From positions 17,959-81,958 of the forward strand of contig JBNGDP010000005.1 of assembly GCA_049975345.1 (NCBI GenBank): a DNA stretch of 64,000 bases, read 5' to 3'. Below, in pieces: positions 35,384-44,840 of the stretch (position 1 is the first letter of the stretch; every line of letters starts with the position of its first letter). The notes beneath the pieces were generated by a model. It was not told the origin of the DNA. It worked only from the letters and a program-made list of their open reading frames with translations, and searched no databases. This DNA is from Oceanipulchritudo sp049975345. GTDB taxonomy: Bacteria; Verrucomicrobiota; Verrucomicrobiia; Opitutales; Oceanipulchritudinaceae. A program made the position numbers and the translations under genes.

Positions 35384-35476
35384 GCCCATCCTTCAAACAG
35401 CTTGAAGCCTGAAAGACAACATAGCTCGCAGGTCGAACCCTTGATTCGCGTTGTTTTTGTCCGTACCCGCCCGGCT

Positions 35477-35485
35477 CAACGGTTT
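35477..35485. promoter_or_regulatory. AAACSGTTT-type operator candidate (CAACGGTTT)
   Basis: Nine-base near-palindrome CAAC-G-GTTT in the 211-bp gap between the dehydrogenase start (35383) and the GH5-like gene (35595). It is identical to the site at 55015 and one base off the perfect sites at 48877 and 60455. The rest of the gap shows no gene. Confidence 0.45.
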
Positions 35486-35594
35486 GATTGGCATTTGCAT
35501 TACCGTACAGCCTAAAATCGCCTTAGAAAGGGAACAATGCGGCGCAGCCGCTGACTATGCCCGTCAATTCAATGATCCAACCCTGTTTATTTAT

Positions 35595-38500
35595 ATGAAG
35601 AGTATCCATTCCCTCGCGAACCTGATGAAAATGATTTCCTGCGGGTTGCTTTGCAGCCTGCCAATGTTTGCCATCGTCCCGGCTTCCGCCGAAATCATCG
35701 CCTATGAAGGCTTCGGCGATTACGACCTGGGTGGCCTGAACGGGGTCCTTGGCAGCGAGGGCAGCGGCATCACCTACTGGGAGGGGCACAATTCGCTCTT
35801 CCAGGTGCGGGCGGAAACGCTTGATTACGGGCTGCCGACGGAGCCGCAGCATCTCGACATGAGCTCGGGCGGGACCGAGCTGAAGGCCAATCTGGACGTG
35901 AGCGCCGAGGGGCCCTTCGCGGCGTACATCGATTCACTTGGCCGCATCGGCAAGGACGGGACGACGCTCTACATCAGTTTCCTGTTCCGGGTGGACAATG
36001 ACGGGGAGCTGATGACGTCGGGCGATACGCAGGCAAACTGGCGTTTCCGCAAATCCTCCTCCGGCAGCGCCTGGGGCCTGCAGCAGCCCTACAATGGGGG
36101 GACCATCCAGCTCAACAATGCGCTGCTGCTGCCCCAACTCGACCGCAAGACGCACTTCATCATCCTGAAGATCGAATTCGCGGCCGGGGCGGACACTGTC
36201 ACCGCGTGGGTGGATCCGCTGCTGGGGGCCGAGGAGTCCGCCTACACGCCGACCGCGACGATTTCCGTGGACGCCTCCTTCGACCAGCTCTACTTCAAGG
36301 GTCAGGGGAACGATTATTTCTTCGATGAACTGCGCATCGGCGAGACCTTCGACGACGTGACGGCGAACATCCGCCTCTCCCCGCCGGCCTCGCCGGTCAA
36401 TTTCGCGGTGTCCACGCTTTCCGACACCGAGCTGGTGCTCACCTGGGAGGACCTATCCCTCAACGAGGAGGGCTTCCGTATCGAGCGGGCCACTACGGCG
36501 GACGGGCCCTTCACGGCCCTGCCGGACCTCGCCGCCGACACGACGGTCTTCATCGACAGCGGCCTCCTGCCCCTGAGCGAGTATTTTTACCGTGTCTCCT
36601 CGTTCAACGGATTCGGCGATTCGGCCCCGACCGCGGTGGTCTCGATGACGACCCTCGCGGAGGGCCTGTCCGTCCCGTCGACTCCCGGTGGTCTGGCCGG
36701 AAGCCTTGTCGACCGCAACATTTCGCTGACATGGACGGACGCCAGCGACGTGGAGTTCGGCTACCGGGTCTACCGCGCCGTGGGGGCGGGCAATTTCGTG
36801 CTGATCGCGGAAATCGCCGCGGACAGCGCCGCCTACATCGATTCCGGGCGTCCGGTCGGGGAGAACCTGCGCTACCGGGTGACCGCCTTCAACGACCTGG
36901 GCGAATCGCTGGCGGCGGAGATCGCCATGGATCCGGTGCCCGACATCACCGAGGGCCCGGACTGGGTCTGGATCGAGGGGGAGGATTTCGCCACCACGAC
37001 CTTCCGCGGGAACGGTGATTCCTGGCTGAGCCCGCGCGCCTCGGAGGTGGACGGGCTCTCCAACGGGGACAATTTCAGCTTTCTGCCCAATGACGACGAA
37101 AAGAACGCCGGCTACATCTACGATTACCGGATCACCTACAATATCAACATACCCAAGGATGGGGACTACCTGCTGTATGTGCGCCGGTCGTTCAATTACG
37201 CTCTTTTCAAGTGGCGCATCGACGGTGGGGAATGGAACTACGTCGGGGGCGATCTTCCCCGCTTCGAGGATGTCCCCTGGCGCGAATTCTTCCCCCTCAG
37301 CTGGGTGGAGGGCGGCTCCACCACGACAACGGAGGGGGCGCATGTCCTCGAAATCAGCCACAATCCCGGAATCGATTTTCCCGACGCATCGGCCTCCCAG
37401 ATGAACCAGTTCCTGATCGATTGCATGGTCCTGACGCAGGTGCCCTTCAAGCCGGTCGGCAAGGCCAAGCCCGGCAGCAAGTACGCGCGGGCGAACGAGG
37501 GGTACTGGCCCTTTGAGCCAAGCGCGGATTCCTACGTTGATTCGCCCATTGATCTCCGTTACCTCAACGAGGACGTGGCCGGCCAGGATGGCTGGGTAAC
37601 GCGCGTGGGGGACGAGTTCTTCCTCGGCAACGGCGAGAAGGTCCGCTTCTTCGGCGCGACCGTCGGCACGGGCACCTTCTCCTCCTACTCGGCGCAGGCG
37701 CAGTTCCTTGCCAAGAAGGGATTCAATATCGTTCGCTGGCACCAGAGCATCGACGACCGGGACGAGGATTCCGATTCGATCAACAATGTCAACGACGCCA
37801 TGATCGAATCGGCGCAGCAGTGCGTGGCCGCCTTCAAGCAGCACGGCATCTACACCAACCTGTCCCACTTCTTCATCCTCGGTCACCGCGTCCGCGCGGC
37901 ATGGAACATCCCGGGATACGATCTTATGTTCACCCTGAACAAGGATCGGGCACCCTTCGGCATCTTCTTCTGGAATGAGGATTTCAAGGCCGCCTACAAG
38001 GCATGGGTGAATGAGCTGCTGACCCGTCCGAATCCCTGGGACGCCGAGAATACGCCGCTGGCTGAAGATCCGGCCGTGGCCATGTTCGAGATTCTCAACG
38101 AGGACAATCTCTTCTTCTTCACCTTCTCGCCCTCGGAGTATCCGGAAGTGCAGCGCCTCGCTCTCGAGAAGCTGTTCGGCGACTGGCTGACCGCCAAGTT
38201 CGGCAGCCTGCAGGCCGCGGCCGACCAGTGGGGCGGCACCCTGCGCACGCGGGACAATCTGGAAACCGGCCATATCGAGGTGCTTTCCGCCGGAACCCTG
38301 CGTCCTGGTACCACCGCCACCGCCCTGCGCGGCATGCTCCAGTCGGAATGGATGGCGGAGCTGCAGACCAACTTCTGGACGGAAATCAAGGATTACATAC
38401 GCTCCCTCGGCTGCGAGGCACTCGTCATTCCCACCAACTGGAAGACCGCACGCGACCAGAACCTGCGCGACCTCGAGTACTACACCTATTCCGCCGTCGA

Positions 38501-40166
38501 CATCGTGGACCTTCACAACTATTTCTCCTTCGTCGGCACACGTGCCGTTGACTATGCCGTCTCGCTCGGCGACGTCTACCGCAACGTCTCGGCGATTGAA
38601 CGGCCGGAGGCGGTCTCCGTCGCCTACAAGCAGGTCGAGGACCGGCCCAGCATCCTTTCGGAATTCACCTGGACGAACCCCAACGACCTGGCCTCCGAAG
38701 CACCGCTGATCACGGCAGCCTATGCCTCCCTGCAGGATGTGGACGGGCTCTTCTGGTTCTCCTACAGCACGGTCGGCTATGACAACACCATCGAACGCTG
38801 GCCCGTCGGCACCCCGGACATCATGGGGCAGTTCCCGGGCACCGCGCTGCTGTACCGCCGCGGCGACGTGGCCGAGGCCCCGGTGGCCTTCCGTGAGGGG
38901 CGCTCCATCGAATCCCTCAATAAACTCGAGGAATCCTTGATTGTGCAGGGCTCCGGATTCGACCCGACCCGCGACACCGGCTGGGATCCCCAGACCGGCG
39001 AGGGGACCCTTGGCATGGAAACCGCCCTGGTCGGCAAGGTCGAGCTCGCCTTCGGCGAGGACTGGGATTACCTGCATCCGGATTACTACGCCAATGCCGA
39101 TTTTGACAACGGCATCTTCAAGAGCCTCACCGGCCAGGTCGAGTTGAACCAGCCGGACGGTATCGTCAAAGTCGATACACCCACCGCCAAGGGGGTCACC
39201 GGCTTCCTCGGCGATTACGGGGAGGTGGCCTTTGACGATTGCATTGTTCGTCTCGACAACGCCTTCGGAGCGGTGCTCGTCATTTCGCTCGACGGGCTGC
39301 CGATCAGCCGTTCCGGCAAGGTGCTGATCCAGGCGGCTGTGCCGGACGCGACCTACGGTTATGAGGTGGACAACGCAGTCTACCTCGGCCAGCCGGCATG
39401 GTCGATTCTCAATCTCGGGGAGATCCCCTTCTCGATGCAGAACATCGAGGGCGAGGTCGTCCTCAAGGGCTTCGCCGGCGCGCAGCCGCAGATCCTCGAC
39501 CTCAACGGCTATCCGTTCGCCGCGCCGGTCTCCTTTGCGGAAGGCGGGGACCTGCGCATCACGCTTCCCTTCAACAGCCTGTACACGGTGGTGACCCGGG
39601 AGGCAACGGATGTGTCGCCGGTGATCCTGTCGACCGTCCTTCCCTCGCCGGTAGTGGATAAGGACTACACCGGCATGCTGCATGCCAGCGGCGGCGACGG
39701 CTCCTACACCTGGTCGGTTGTCGGCGGCTCGCTGCCGGAGGGCATCACCTTGTCCGCGGACGGCACCCTTTCGGGCATGACCAGCGCCGTTTCGGCGGAG
39801 CCGGTCACGGTCCGGGTCGAGGATGGCACGGGCGCGACTGCTCAGGCGACCCTGGCGGTGAGCATTGTCAGCGAGGTTGCTTCCTTTGAACCGGGTTGGA
39901 TTGATGACGAGAACATGGGCCTCATTTACAGGAGCAATCCGTCCTGGGCGTATTCGTTCACCATGGGCTGGATCTACCTGTCGGAGCGTCCCTGGGTGTA
40001 TGCCAATCCGGTCGGCTGGATGCACCATGCTTCCGGAGATATGGCCGCCGGCCTCTGGTGGTATTCCCCGGATCGGGGATGGATCATCGTTCACGCCAAT
40101 CATGACGGCTCCTTCCAGTACTCAAACGACGGAGTGAACTGGAATTGGGACCTGTTCAGCTTGTAG
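35595..40166 (+). CDS. Very large secreted GH5-like glycosidase with FN3 domains and Trp/Tyr-rich C-terminal module
   Basis: 1523 residues from the ATG at 35595, which opens a signal peptide (MKSIHSLANLMKMISCGLL...ASA); upstream TTG starts were rejected. Order: LamG-like (30-260), two fibronectin type III domains (263-445), galactose-binding-like domain (458-615, EGEDFATTTFRGNGDSW), catalytic barrel (about 635-1100) with GFNIVRWHQ, acid/base E836 in FEILNEDNLFF and nucleophile E1023 in SILSEFTW; beta domains; a putative-Ig domain (1342-1425); a Trp/Tyr-rich end (1432-1523, SWAYSFTMGWIYLSERPWVY). The barrel is clan GH-A and closest in look to GH5; the substrate is unknown. No ribosome binding site is evident. 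Confidence 0.75.
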   Translation: MKSIHSLANLMKMISCGLLCSLPMFAIVPASAEIIAYEGFGDYDLGGLNGVLGSEGSGITYWEGHNSLFQVRAETLDYGLPTEPQHLDMSSGGTELKANLDVSAEGPFAAYIDSLGRIGKDGTTLYISFLFRVDNDGELMTSGDTQANWRFRKSSSGSAWGLQQPYNGGTIQLNNALLLPQLDRKTHFIILKIEFAAGADTVTAWVDPLLGAEESAYTPTATISVDASFDQLYFKGQGNDYFFDELRIGETFDDVTANIRLSPPASPVNFAVSTLSDTELVLTWEDLSLNEEGFRIERATTADGPFTALPDLAADTTVFIDSGLLPLSEYFYRVSSFNGFGDSAPTAVVSMTTLAEGLSVPSTPGGLAGSLVDRNISLTWTDASDVEFGYRVYRAVGAGNFVLIAEIAADSAAYIDSGRPVGENLRYRVTAFNDLGESLAAEIAMDPVPDITEGPDWVWIEGEDFATTTFRGNGDSWLSPRASEVDGLSNGDNFSFLPNDDEKNAGYIYDYRITYNINIPKDGDYLLYVRRSFNYALFKWRIDGGEWNYVGGDLPRFEDVPWREFFPLSWVEGGSTTTTEGAHVLEISHNPGIDFPDASASQMNQFLIDCMVLTQVPFKPVGKAKPGSKYARANEGYWPFEPSADSYVDSPIDLRYLNEDVAGQDGWVTRVGDEFFLGNGEKVRFFGATVGTGTFSSYSAQAQFLAKKGFNIVRWHQSIDDRDEDSDSINNVNDAMIESAQQCVAAFKQHGIYTNLSHFFILGHRVRAAWNIPGYDLMFTLNKDRAPFGIFFWNEDFKAAYKAWVNELLTRPNPWDAENTPLAEDPAVAMFEILNEDNLFFFTFSPSEYPEVQRLALEKLFGDWLTAKFGSLQAAADQWGGTLRTRDNLETGHIEVLSAGTLRPGTTATALRGMLQSEWMAELQTNFWTEIKDYIRSLGCEALVIPTNWKTARDQNLRDLEYYTYSAVDIVDLHNYFSFVGTRAVDYAVSLGDVYRNVSAIERPEAVSVAYKQVEDRPSILSEFTWTNPNDLASEAPLITAAYASLQDVDGLFWFSYSTVGYDNTIERWPVGTPDIMGQFPGTALLYRRGDVAEAPVAFREGRSIESLNKLEESLIVQGSGFDPTRDTGWDPQTGEGTLGMETALVGKVELAFGEDWDYLHPDYYANADFDNGIFKSLTGQVELNQPDGIVKVDTPTAKGVTGFLGDYGEVAFDDCIVRLDNAFGAVLVISLDGLPISRSGKVLIQAAVPDATYGYEVDNAVYLGQPAWSILNLGEIPFSMQNIEGEVVLKGFAGAQPQILDLNGYPFAAPVSFAEGGDLRITLPFNSLYTVVTREATDVSPVILSTVLPSPVVDKDYTGMLHASGGDGSYTWSVVGGSLPEGITLSADGTLSGMTSAVSAEPVTVRVEDGTGATAQATLAVSIVSEVASFEPGWIDDENMGLIYRSNPSWAYSFTMGWIYLSERPWVYANPVGWMHHASGDMAAGLWWYSPDRGWIIVHANHDGSFQYSNDGVNWNWDLFSL

Positions 40167-40178
40167 GGTGCGGTGTTC

Positions 40179-40434
40179 CATGCCGCCCCCTTGGGGCTCG
40201 GTGTATTGAATTGCCCGATACCCGGGGCCGCGGGCCCCGCTTCGCGGGGTCCCTGGCCCCGGGCTATTGGATCACCGGCCGTTGGCCGGTCCATGGGGTC
40301 GGTGGTGGCGAAACGGGCCAACGGCCCGGCATGTGATAGCCCAGTCCAAGGCCTCCGGAGCGCGCAGCGCGGAGGAGGGCGCAGGGCTGGGTACACGGCA
40401 TTACAAAAAACATCAGGGCCAAGGGCCCGGCATG
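40179..40434 (+). repeat. Left 256-bp direct repeat flanking the IS200-like transposase
   Basis: Begins CATGCCGCCCC and ends AGGGCCCGGCATG; matches 40982-41447 nearly base for base apart from the tandem expansion in that copy. It contains hairpins CCGGCCGTTGGCCGG and, inverted, GGGCCAACGGCCC, plus CCCCGCTTCGCGGGG. It fills the gap after the GH5-like gene up to 24 bp from the transposase stop. Confidence 0.9.
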
Positions 40435-40457
40435 GGTTGCATTCACGGATCGCCGCC

Positions 40458-40913
40458 TCATTCCCACACATATCGTTCATCAATCACCAGTCCCGCCTCA
40501 TTGCACATTGAACGGAATTCCTCCTTGAAGGAGATCTTTCGATGGTGGGCCTCCTGGTTTTCAATGTACCGTATCACCTCCGGAACCGCCGAGGGGCTTG
40601 ATGCAAAGGCTCCGTATCCTTTTTGCCAATGGAAATCGCGCAGGTCATCGAATCTTTCATGCGACCACTTGCTGGAGCAACTTTTCAGATCCCGTACAAG
40701 ATCGGCGATAGCGGTTTGGCGTCTCAACGAACAGAGAACATGCACATGGTCGGACGGGCCGTTTATTTTGATGGCCGGGCAACCGAGGTTTCGGCAAATA
40801 CCGTGCATATAGCGGTAGAGTTCGACGCGTTGTTCACGGTCGGCCAGCCAAGGTTGGCGGTGCCGGGTTGAGAATACGATTTGAATCGGGATATGGACAA
40901 GAGACTGTGGCAT
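40458..40913 (-). CDS. IS200/IS605-family Y1 transposase (TnpA-like)
   Basis: 151 residues from the ATG at 40913 (MPQSLVHIPIQIVFSTRHRQ); an upstream TTG was rejected. HIPIQIVFST, the HUH metal motif in GPSDHVHVLCSL, the WQKGYGAFASS block and VIRYIENQEAHH (catalytic Tyr helix) are those of the Y1_Tnp family, and the length fits the usual ~150. These enzymes cut and join single-stranded DNA at hairpins. Both flanks are arrays of short palindromes. It appears intact. Confidence 0.9.
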   Translation of the reverse strand: MPQSLVHIPIQIVFSTRHRQPWLADREQRVELYRYMHGICRNLGCPAIKINGPSDHVHVLCSLRRQTAIADLVRDLKSCSSKWSHERFDDLRDFHWQKGYGAFASSPSAVPEVIRYIENQEAHHRKISFKEEFRSMCNEAGLVIDERYVWE

Positions 40914-40981
40914 AAAAACAAGGAGAGGGTGGGTGAGCGATGTATGCAAGGATGGGGAATACCCAAATTTGGGTATGGGGG

Positions 40982-41447
40982 CATGCCGCCCCGTTGGGGC
41001 TCGGTGTATTGAATTGCCCGATACCCGGGGCCGCGGCCCCCGCTTCGCGGGGTCCTTGGCCCCGGGCTATTGGATCACCGGCCGTTGGCCGGTTGGCGGC
41101 GGGGTCCTTGTGCCCGGGCTATTGGATCACCGGTCGTTGGCCGGGTTGGCGGCGGGGTCCTTGTGCCCGGGCTATTGGATCACCGGCCGTTGGCCGGGTT
41201 GGCGGCGGGGTCCTTGTGCCCGGGCTATTGGATCACCGGTCGTTGGCCGGTTGGCGGCGGGGTCCCTGGCCCCGGGCTATTGGATCACCGGCCGTTGGCC
41301 GGTCCATGGGGTCGGTGGTGGCGAAACGGGCCAACGGCCCGGCATGTGATAGCCCAGTCCAAGGCCTCCGGAGCGCGCAGCGCGGAGGAGGGCGCAGGGC
41401 TGGGTACACGGCATTACAAAAAACATCAGGGCCAAGGGCCCGGCATG
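40982..41447 (+). repeat. Right direct repeat (466 bp) with internal 52/53-bp tandem expansion
   Basis: Same start and end as the left copy, but the segment starting GGGCTATTGGATCACCGG is repeated: copies begin at 41064, 41116, 41169, 41222 and 41274 (period 52-53 bp), each with a CCGG(C/T)CGTTGGCCGG hairpin. The left copy has a single unit at about 40261. It ends 34 bp before the terminator of the TonB receptor gene. Confidence 0.9.
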
Positions 41448-41480
41448 CATTGCCGCTGGCTTGGGACCCGTAAAGAGAAA

Positions 41481-41508
41481 GCGCCCCCGGCCTACTGCGC
41501 GGGGGCGC
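41481..41508 (-). terminator. Terminator of the TonB receptor gene
   Basis: Stem GCGCCCCCG / CGGGGGCGC around a 10-base loop; on the minus strand it is followed by a T-rich tract (CTTTCTCTTTA). It lies about 60 bp past the stop of the receptor gene. Confidence 0.7.
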
Positions 41509-41570
41509 CTTGTTTACCCTTTGGGTCAACCCCTTAACCTCTATGAAACAAATTCCAAACCTGTTTGCAA

Positions 41571-44500
41571 TCAGAACTTGACGGTGGCGGTGAACTTCCA
41601 GGTGCGCGGGGCGTTGATGCCGAAGGCCCCGGAATCGATGGCGCGCTTGTCGAGAAGGTTGTTCACGTTGACCTGCAGACTGAGCATGTTGTCATCGCCG
41701 AAGGGGATGTCATAACGCGCCATGGCGTCGAAAATCCAGAAGCCGGGGTTCCAGTAGTCGAGATCGCGGTCCTGCAGGGGGCGCTGTTTGCTCTGGTAGT
41801 TGCCGCCCGCGCCAAGGGTCAGCCCCTCGAGGCGGCCCTCGTTGAATTCATACAGGCTCCAGAGCGACCCGCGCAGGGTGGAGACCTGGGCAAGGTCGAC
41901 ATGCTGGATCGGCTCGAAGATCATGATCTCGCCGGTGACCGGGTTGACCGGATCGCCGCCCGAGGAGGCGGCGGCGGAGAGCGCCTCGTTGATTTCCGTC
42001 GGGGTGAGCGGGCGAAGGATATCGATGGCCTGGCCGCTGGAGGGGACGACGTAGGTGCCGATAACCTCGTCGGTGAAGAGGCTGGGATGCGGATAGGGAC
42101 CGGCGTTGGAGCCGATGGGCGCGTTCACGTCGCCGAAGAAGTCGACCGCGTCCGGGTTTTCCAGTTCGGCCTTCCACAGGTAGGAAAGCGATGCGGTCAG
42201 GGTCCAGTTGTCCGTGACACGATAGATGACATCGAGTTCGACGCCCTCGCTGACCTCGGTGCCCGAGTTCTTGCGCAGGGGGGTGCTGCCGGAATCCAGG
42301 GTGGTGTCCCACGGAATCCCGTAATCGAAATAATTCTGGCGCAGGCTCTCGATCAGGGCGGCGTCGCTGACGATGATATCCTGGCGCTCGAGATGGAAAA
42401 CAGTGAGGCTGCCGCTGACATTGCCGTTGAAGGCCGAGGCCTTGAATCCGCCCTCGTAGCCGACACCCCGTTCCACGCCCAGCGCCTCGACCTCCTGCTG
42501 GCGCTTGGTGGGATTGTCGACCGGGCCTTCATAGAAAGTTACCGGGCTGGTGCGGCCCGGCCGGCTGGGGGGCACGAAACTCTCGCTGTAGCTGGCATAG
42601 AGGTTGAGGCCCTGCTTCAGCTCGTAGTTGAAGCCGACCATCGGGGTGGTGTCCGAGACCCCCGTGCCCTCTTTCTCCCCGCCGATGGCCCCGCCCGTGT
42701 ACTCAAAGTCGCGCTTCTCCTCATTGCGCACGCCGGCAAGGACGGAGAGCCGCTCGCTCAGGAAGGTGCCGCGATAGGAGAAGCTGAAGGCCTTTTCCTC
42801 CTGGTAGTTGGAGGCACCGCCAGGAGAGCGGCTGCCGAGGTCGATCCATTTTGCGAGTTCCGGCGGGGAATCGCTGAAGATGTCCCAATTGGCGACGCCC
42901 TCCTGGTAGGCGTAGTTGATGCGGGGCGGCTGTCCCGGAAGTTCCCGGATCCGCTCCGGGCGCAGGGCATTCTCCACGTAATAGGGCGTCCGGTCATGCG
43001 CGAACTCGAGGAATTTGTCTTTTCGCACCTCCGCTGAGAGAAGGAAGGTGTGGCGTGTGCCGGCCACCTCGAAGGTCGAGGTCAGGTCGAGCTGGTGGGA
43101 GCGGCGCTTGTTGGTGAACTCATTGACCGAGGCGCCGCTGATGGCCCCGAAGGCCCCGGAGGCGCCGGGCAGTCCGTAGCCCGCGGCGGGCGCGAGCACC
43201 GCCCCGTCCATGTCGGTGTCCGAGTTGTGCTGCTGGACGCGCAGGTAACTGACCTCCAGATAATTGGCGGCGTAGCGCAGATTGAGCCACTTGGTGAGTT
43301 CCGCCTTCACTTCGAGTCCGGCGACGTGGTGCTCCGTGTCGTGGAAGGCGCCCAGTCCGTTGGCGTTCCAGTTGTATCCATTGGGGAAAACCGGGCCGGT
43401 GAAACGGTTCGGATAATCCTGCATGCCGCTTTCAAACCATTTCAGGACGCGCCAGCCGGGCCGGTAACTTGTACCGGTTCCGGCGGAATAGAGGTTGAGC
43501 ATGTCATATTGGAAAGGCTCGGTCACATTGCGCTGATAGGCCGGGAAGACGCCCTGGTCCGGCTGCGACCAGTTCAGGAAGGCCGCCGGCACGCTGCCGC
43601 CAAAGGCGTCGATCAGCTGCTGGCTGACGGTCCCGTTCCAGCGCGGGTTGATGCCGCCGAAGCCTTCGTCGGGCGGTTGCACATAACCGGTTGGGGGGTC
43701 GTCGAGGGATTCATACCACGGGTAGCGCACGCCGACCGAGTTGGCCTCGAGATCCGTGTTGACCAATTGCGCGTTGTTCGCGTTGCGGACCCCGCTCCAG
43801 TCCACCGCGTAGCCGTAGTCCGCGCCGCCGTTCGCGTAATAGTCGTTGAAATACCCTTCGTTGCCGACCAGGGCGGTGCCGACGCCGCCCTCCTGGAAGC
43901 CGTCGTGATACTCGTAGGTGCCCTTGATGTCGATTTTCTTGGCCGGGCGCACCGAAAGGGCGCCGAAAATGTATTTGTTTTCCCACGACGTGTAATCCTT
44001 CCACGACTCGCTGTCGCGGTAGCTGGTGACGATGCGGTAGGCGAACATGTCGTTGATCGGCCCGGTGGCGTCCGCCCAGGCCTTGTAGTGGTTGTTGTCG
44101 CCGATCTCCACCCGCGCCTCGTAGTAGGGATCCCACAACGGGCTCTTGGTGATGTAGTTGATGACCCCGCCCGGTTGCGACTGGCCGAAGAAGACGGCAT
44201 TGGGCCCCTTGACCACCTCGACGCGGTCGATGGCGTCCAGCGGCGCGTCGTAATACTTCTTGAAGCCGTCGCGCAGCACGAAACTGACCCCGAAGCCGCG
44301 CACCTTGATGGCGCTGTTGCGCAAGGCGTCGTCGGGATTGGTATCGATGCTGGAGGAGTAGTCGAAAATGTCCACCAGGTCGGTGCGCCCGGTGTCCTTG
44401 ATGAACTCGTCGGAAATGACGGCGATCGACAGCGGCGTGTCGATGATGTCCATCGAGATGCGGGTCGCGGTGCCGGCGCTGGTGCGCGCGTACCCGGTGT

Positions 44501-44654
44501 CACCCTGGGTGGTGACCTCGAACGGGCTCAGCCAGAAGACCTCGCCCTCCTCATCGGATTCCTGGGCCTGCATCAGGCCGCCCAGGCAGAGGGAGGCGGT
44601 GGCAACCAGGGAAGGAAACAATCGTTTTTGGATGGGGTACTTTGCCATTTTCAT
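41571..44654 (-). CDS. TonB-dependent outer-membrane receptor
   Basis: 1027 residues from the ATG at 44654 (a second ATG at 44648 is equally possible); signal peptide 1-31. A TonB-box-like WLSPFEVTTQG follows, then the plug domain (about 50-170) with PLSIAVISDEFIKDTG, IKVRGFGVSFVLRDGF and VEVVKGPNAVFFGQSQPGGVINYITKS in two conserved blocks, then a long beta-barrel ending in KFTATVKF with the terminal Phe expected for outer-membrane insertion. No SusD or N-terminal STN domain. Likely imports oligosaccharides released by neighbouring enzymes, energised by TonB. It diverges from the GH78 gene; an AAACSGTTT-type site lies 52 bp upstream of the start. Confidence 0.9.
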   Translation of the reverse strand: MKMAKYPIQKRLFPSLVATASLCLGGLMQAQESDEEGEVFWLSPFEVTTQGDTGYARTSAGTATRISMDIIDTPLSIAVISDEFIKDTGRTDLVDIFDYSSSIDTNPDDALRNSAIKVRGFGVSFVLRDGFKKYYDAPLDAIDRVEVVKGPNAVFFGQSQPGGVINYITKSPLWDPYYEARVEIGDNNHYKAWADATGPINDMFAYRIVTSYRDSESWKDYTSWENKYIFGALSVRPAKKIDIKGTYEYHDGFQEGGVGTALVGNEGYFNDYYANGGADYGYAVDWSGVRNANNAQLVNTDLEANSVGVRYPWYESLDDPPTGYVQPPDEGFGGINPRWNGTVSQQLIDAFGGSVPAAFLNWSQPDQGVFPAYQRNVTEPFQYDMLNLYSAGTGTSYRPGWRVLKWFESGMQDYPNRFTGPVFPNGYNWNANGLGAFHDTEHHVAGLEVKAELTKWLNLRYAANYLEVSYLRVQQHNSDTDMDGAVLAPAAGYGLPGASGAFGAISGASVNEFTNKRRSHQLDLTSTFEVAGTRHTFLLSAEVRKDKFLEFAHDRTPYYVENALRPERIRELPGQPPRINYAYQEGVANWDIFSDSPPELAKWIDLGSRSPGGASNYQEEKAFSFSYRGTFLSERLSVLAGVRNEEKRDFEYTGGAIGGEKEGTGVSDTTPMVGFNYELKQGLNLYASYSESFVPPSRPGRTSPVTFYEGPVDNPTKRQQEVEALGVERGVGYEGGFKASAFNGNVSGSLTVFHLERQDIIVSDAALIESLRQNYFDYGIPWDTTLDSGSTPLRKNSGTEVSEGVELDVIYRVTDNWTLTASLSYLWKAELENPDAVDFFGDVNAPIGSNAGPYPHPSLFTDEVIGTYVVPSSGQAIDILRPLTPTEINEALSAAASSGGDPVNPVTGEIMIFEPIQHVDLAQVSTLRGSLWSLYEFNEGRLEGLTLGAGGNYQSKQRPLQDRDLDYWNPGFWIFDAMARYDIPFGDDNMLSLQVNVNNLLDKRAIDSGAFGINAPRTWKFTATVKF

Positions 44655-44705
44655 TTCAGGAAATTTTTGCCGAGTCCAGATTGCGGAACAAACCCGACCT
44701 GAATA

Positions 44706-44714
44706 AAACCGTTC
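44706..44714. promoter_or_regulatory. AAACSGTTT-type operator candidate (AAACCGTTC)
   Basis: AAAC-C-GTTC, one mismatch from the perfect palindrome, within TAAAACCGTTCACC, in the 186-bp gap between the divergent TonB receptor and GH78 genes. It is the only motif found in the gap. Confidence 0.5.
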
Positions 44715-44840
44715 ACCCTGGAATTCCGGGAGAAAGGGGGGGGAGGACAAGACACGCCGCGCTCGAGGGGCAAGAGGCGGGGTGAATCAACGGATTTTGT
44801 GACATTCTGATTGATACGGGCCATTGCCGGACAAGAGCTT

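Larger units (their letters stand above)
40179..41447. mobile_element. IS200-type unit: Y1 transposase between two direct palindrome-rich repeats
   Basis: One transposase gene (40458-40913, minus) lies between repeat copies at 40179-40434 and 40982-41447 in the same orientation. There are no terminal inverted repeats, as expected for IS200/IS605-type elements, which use subterminal hairpins instead. Element ends and target site cannot be fixed from one copy. Confidence 0.6.

Noticed and set aside
36453..40103. 1216-codon open frame opposite the GH5-like gene, and a similar 618-codon plus-strand frame opposite the sulfatase at 20740-22596
   Set aside because: Both are antisense shadows created by high GC at third positions; no signal peptide, domain or start context supports them.
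41064..41325. CRISPR array or minisatellite gene
   Set aside because: The 52/53-bp units have no unique spacers, and the frames running through them are low-complexity and lack starts.
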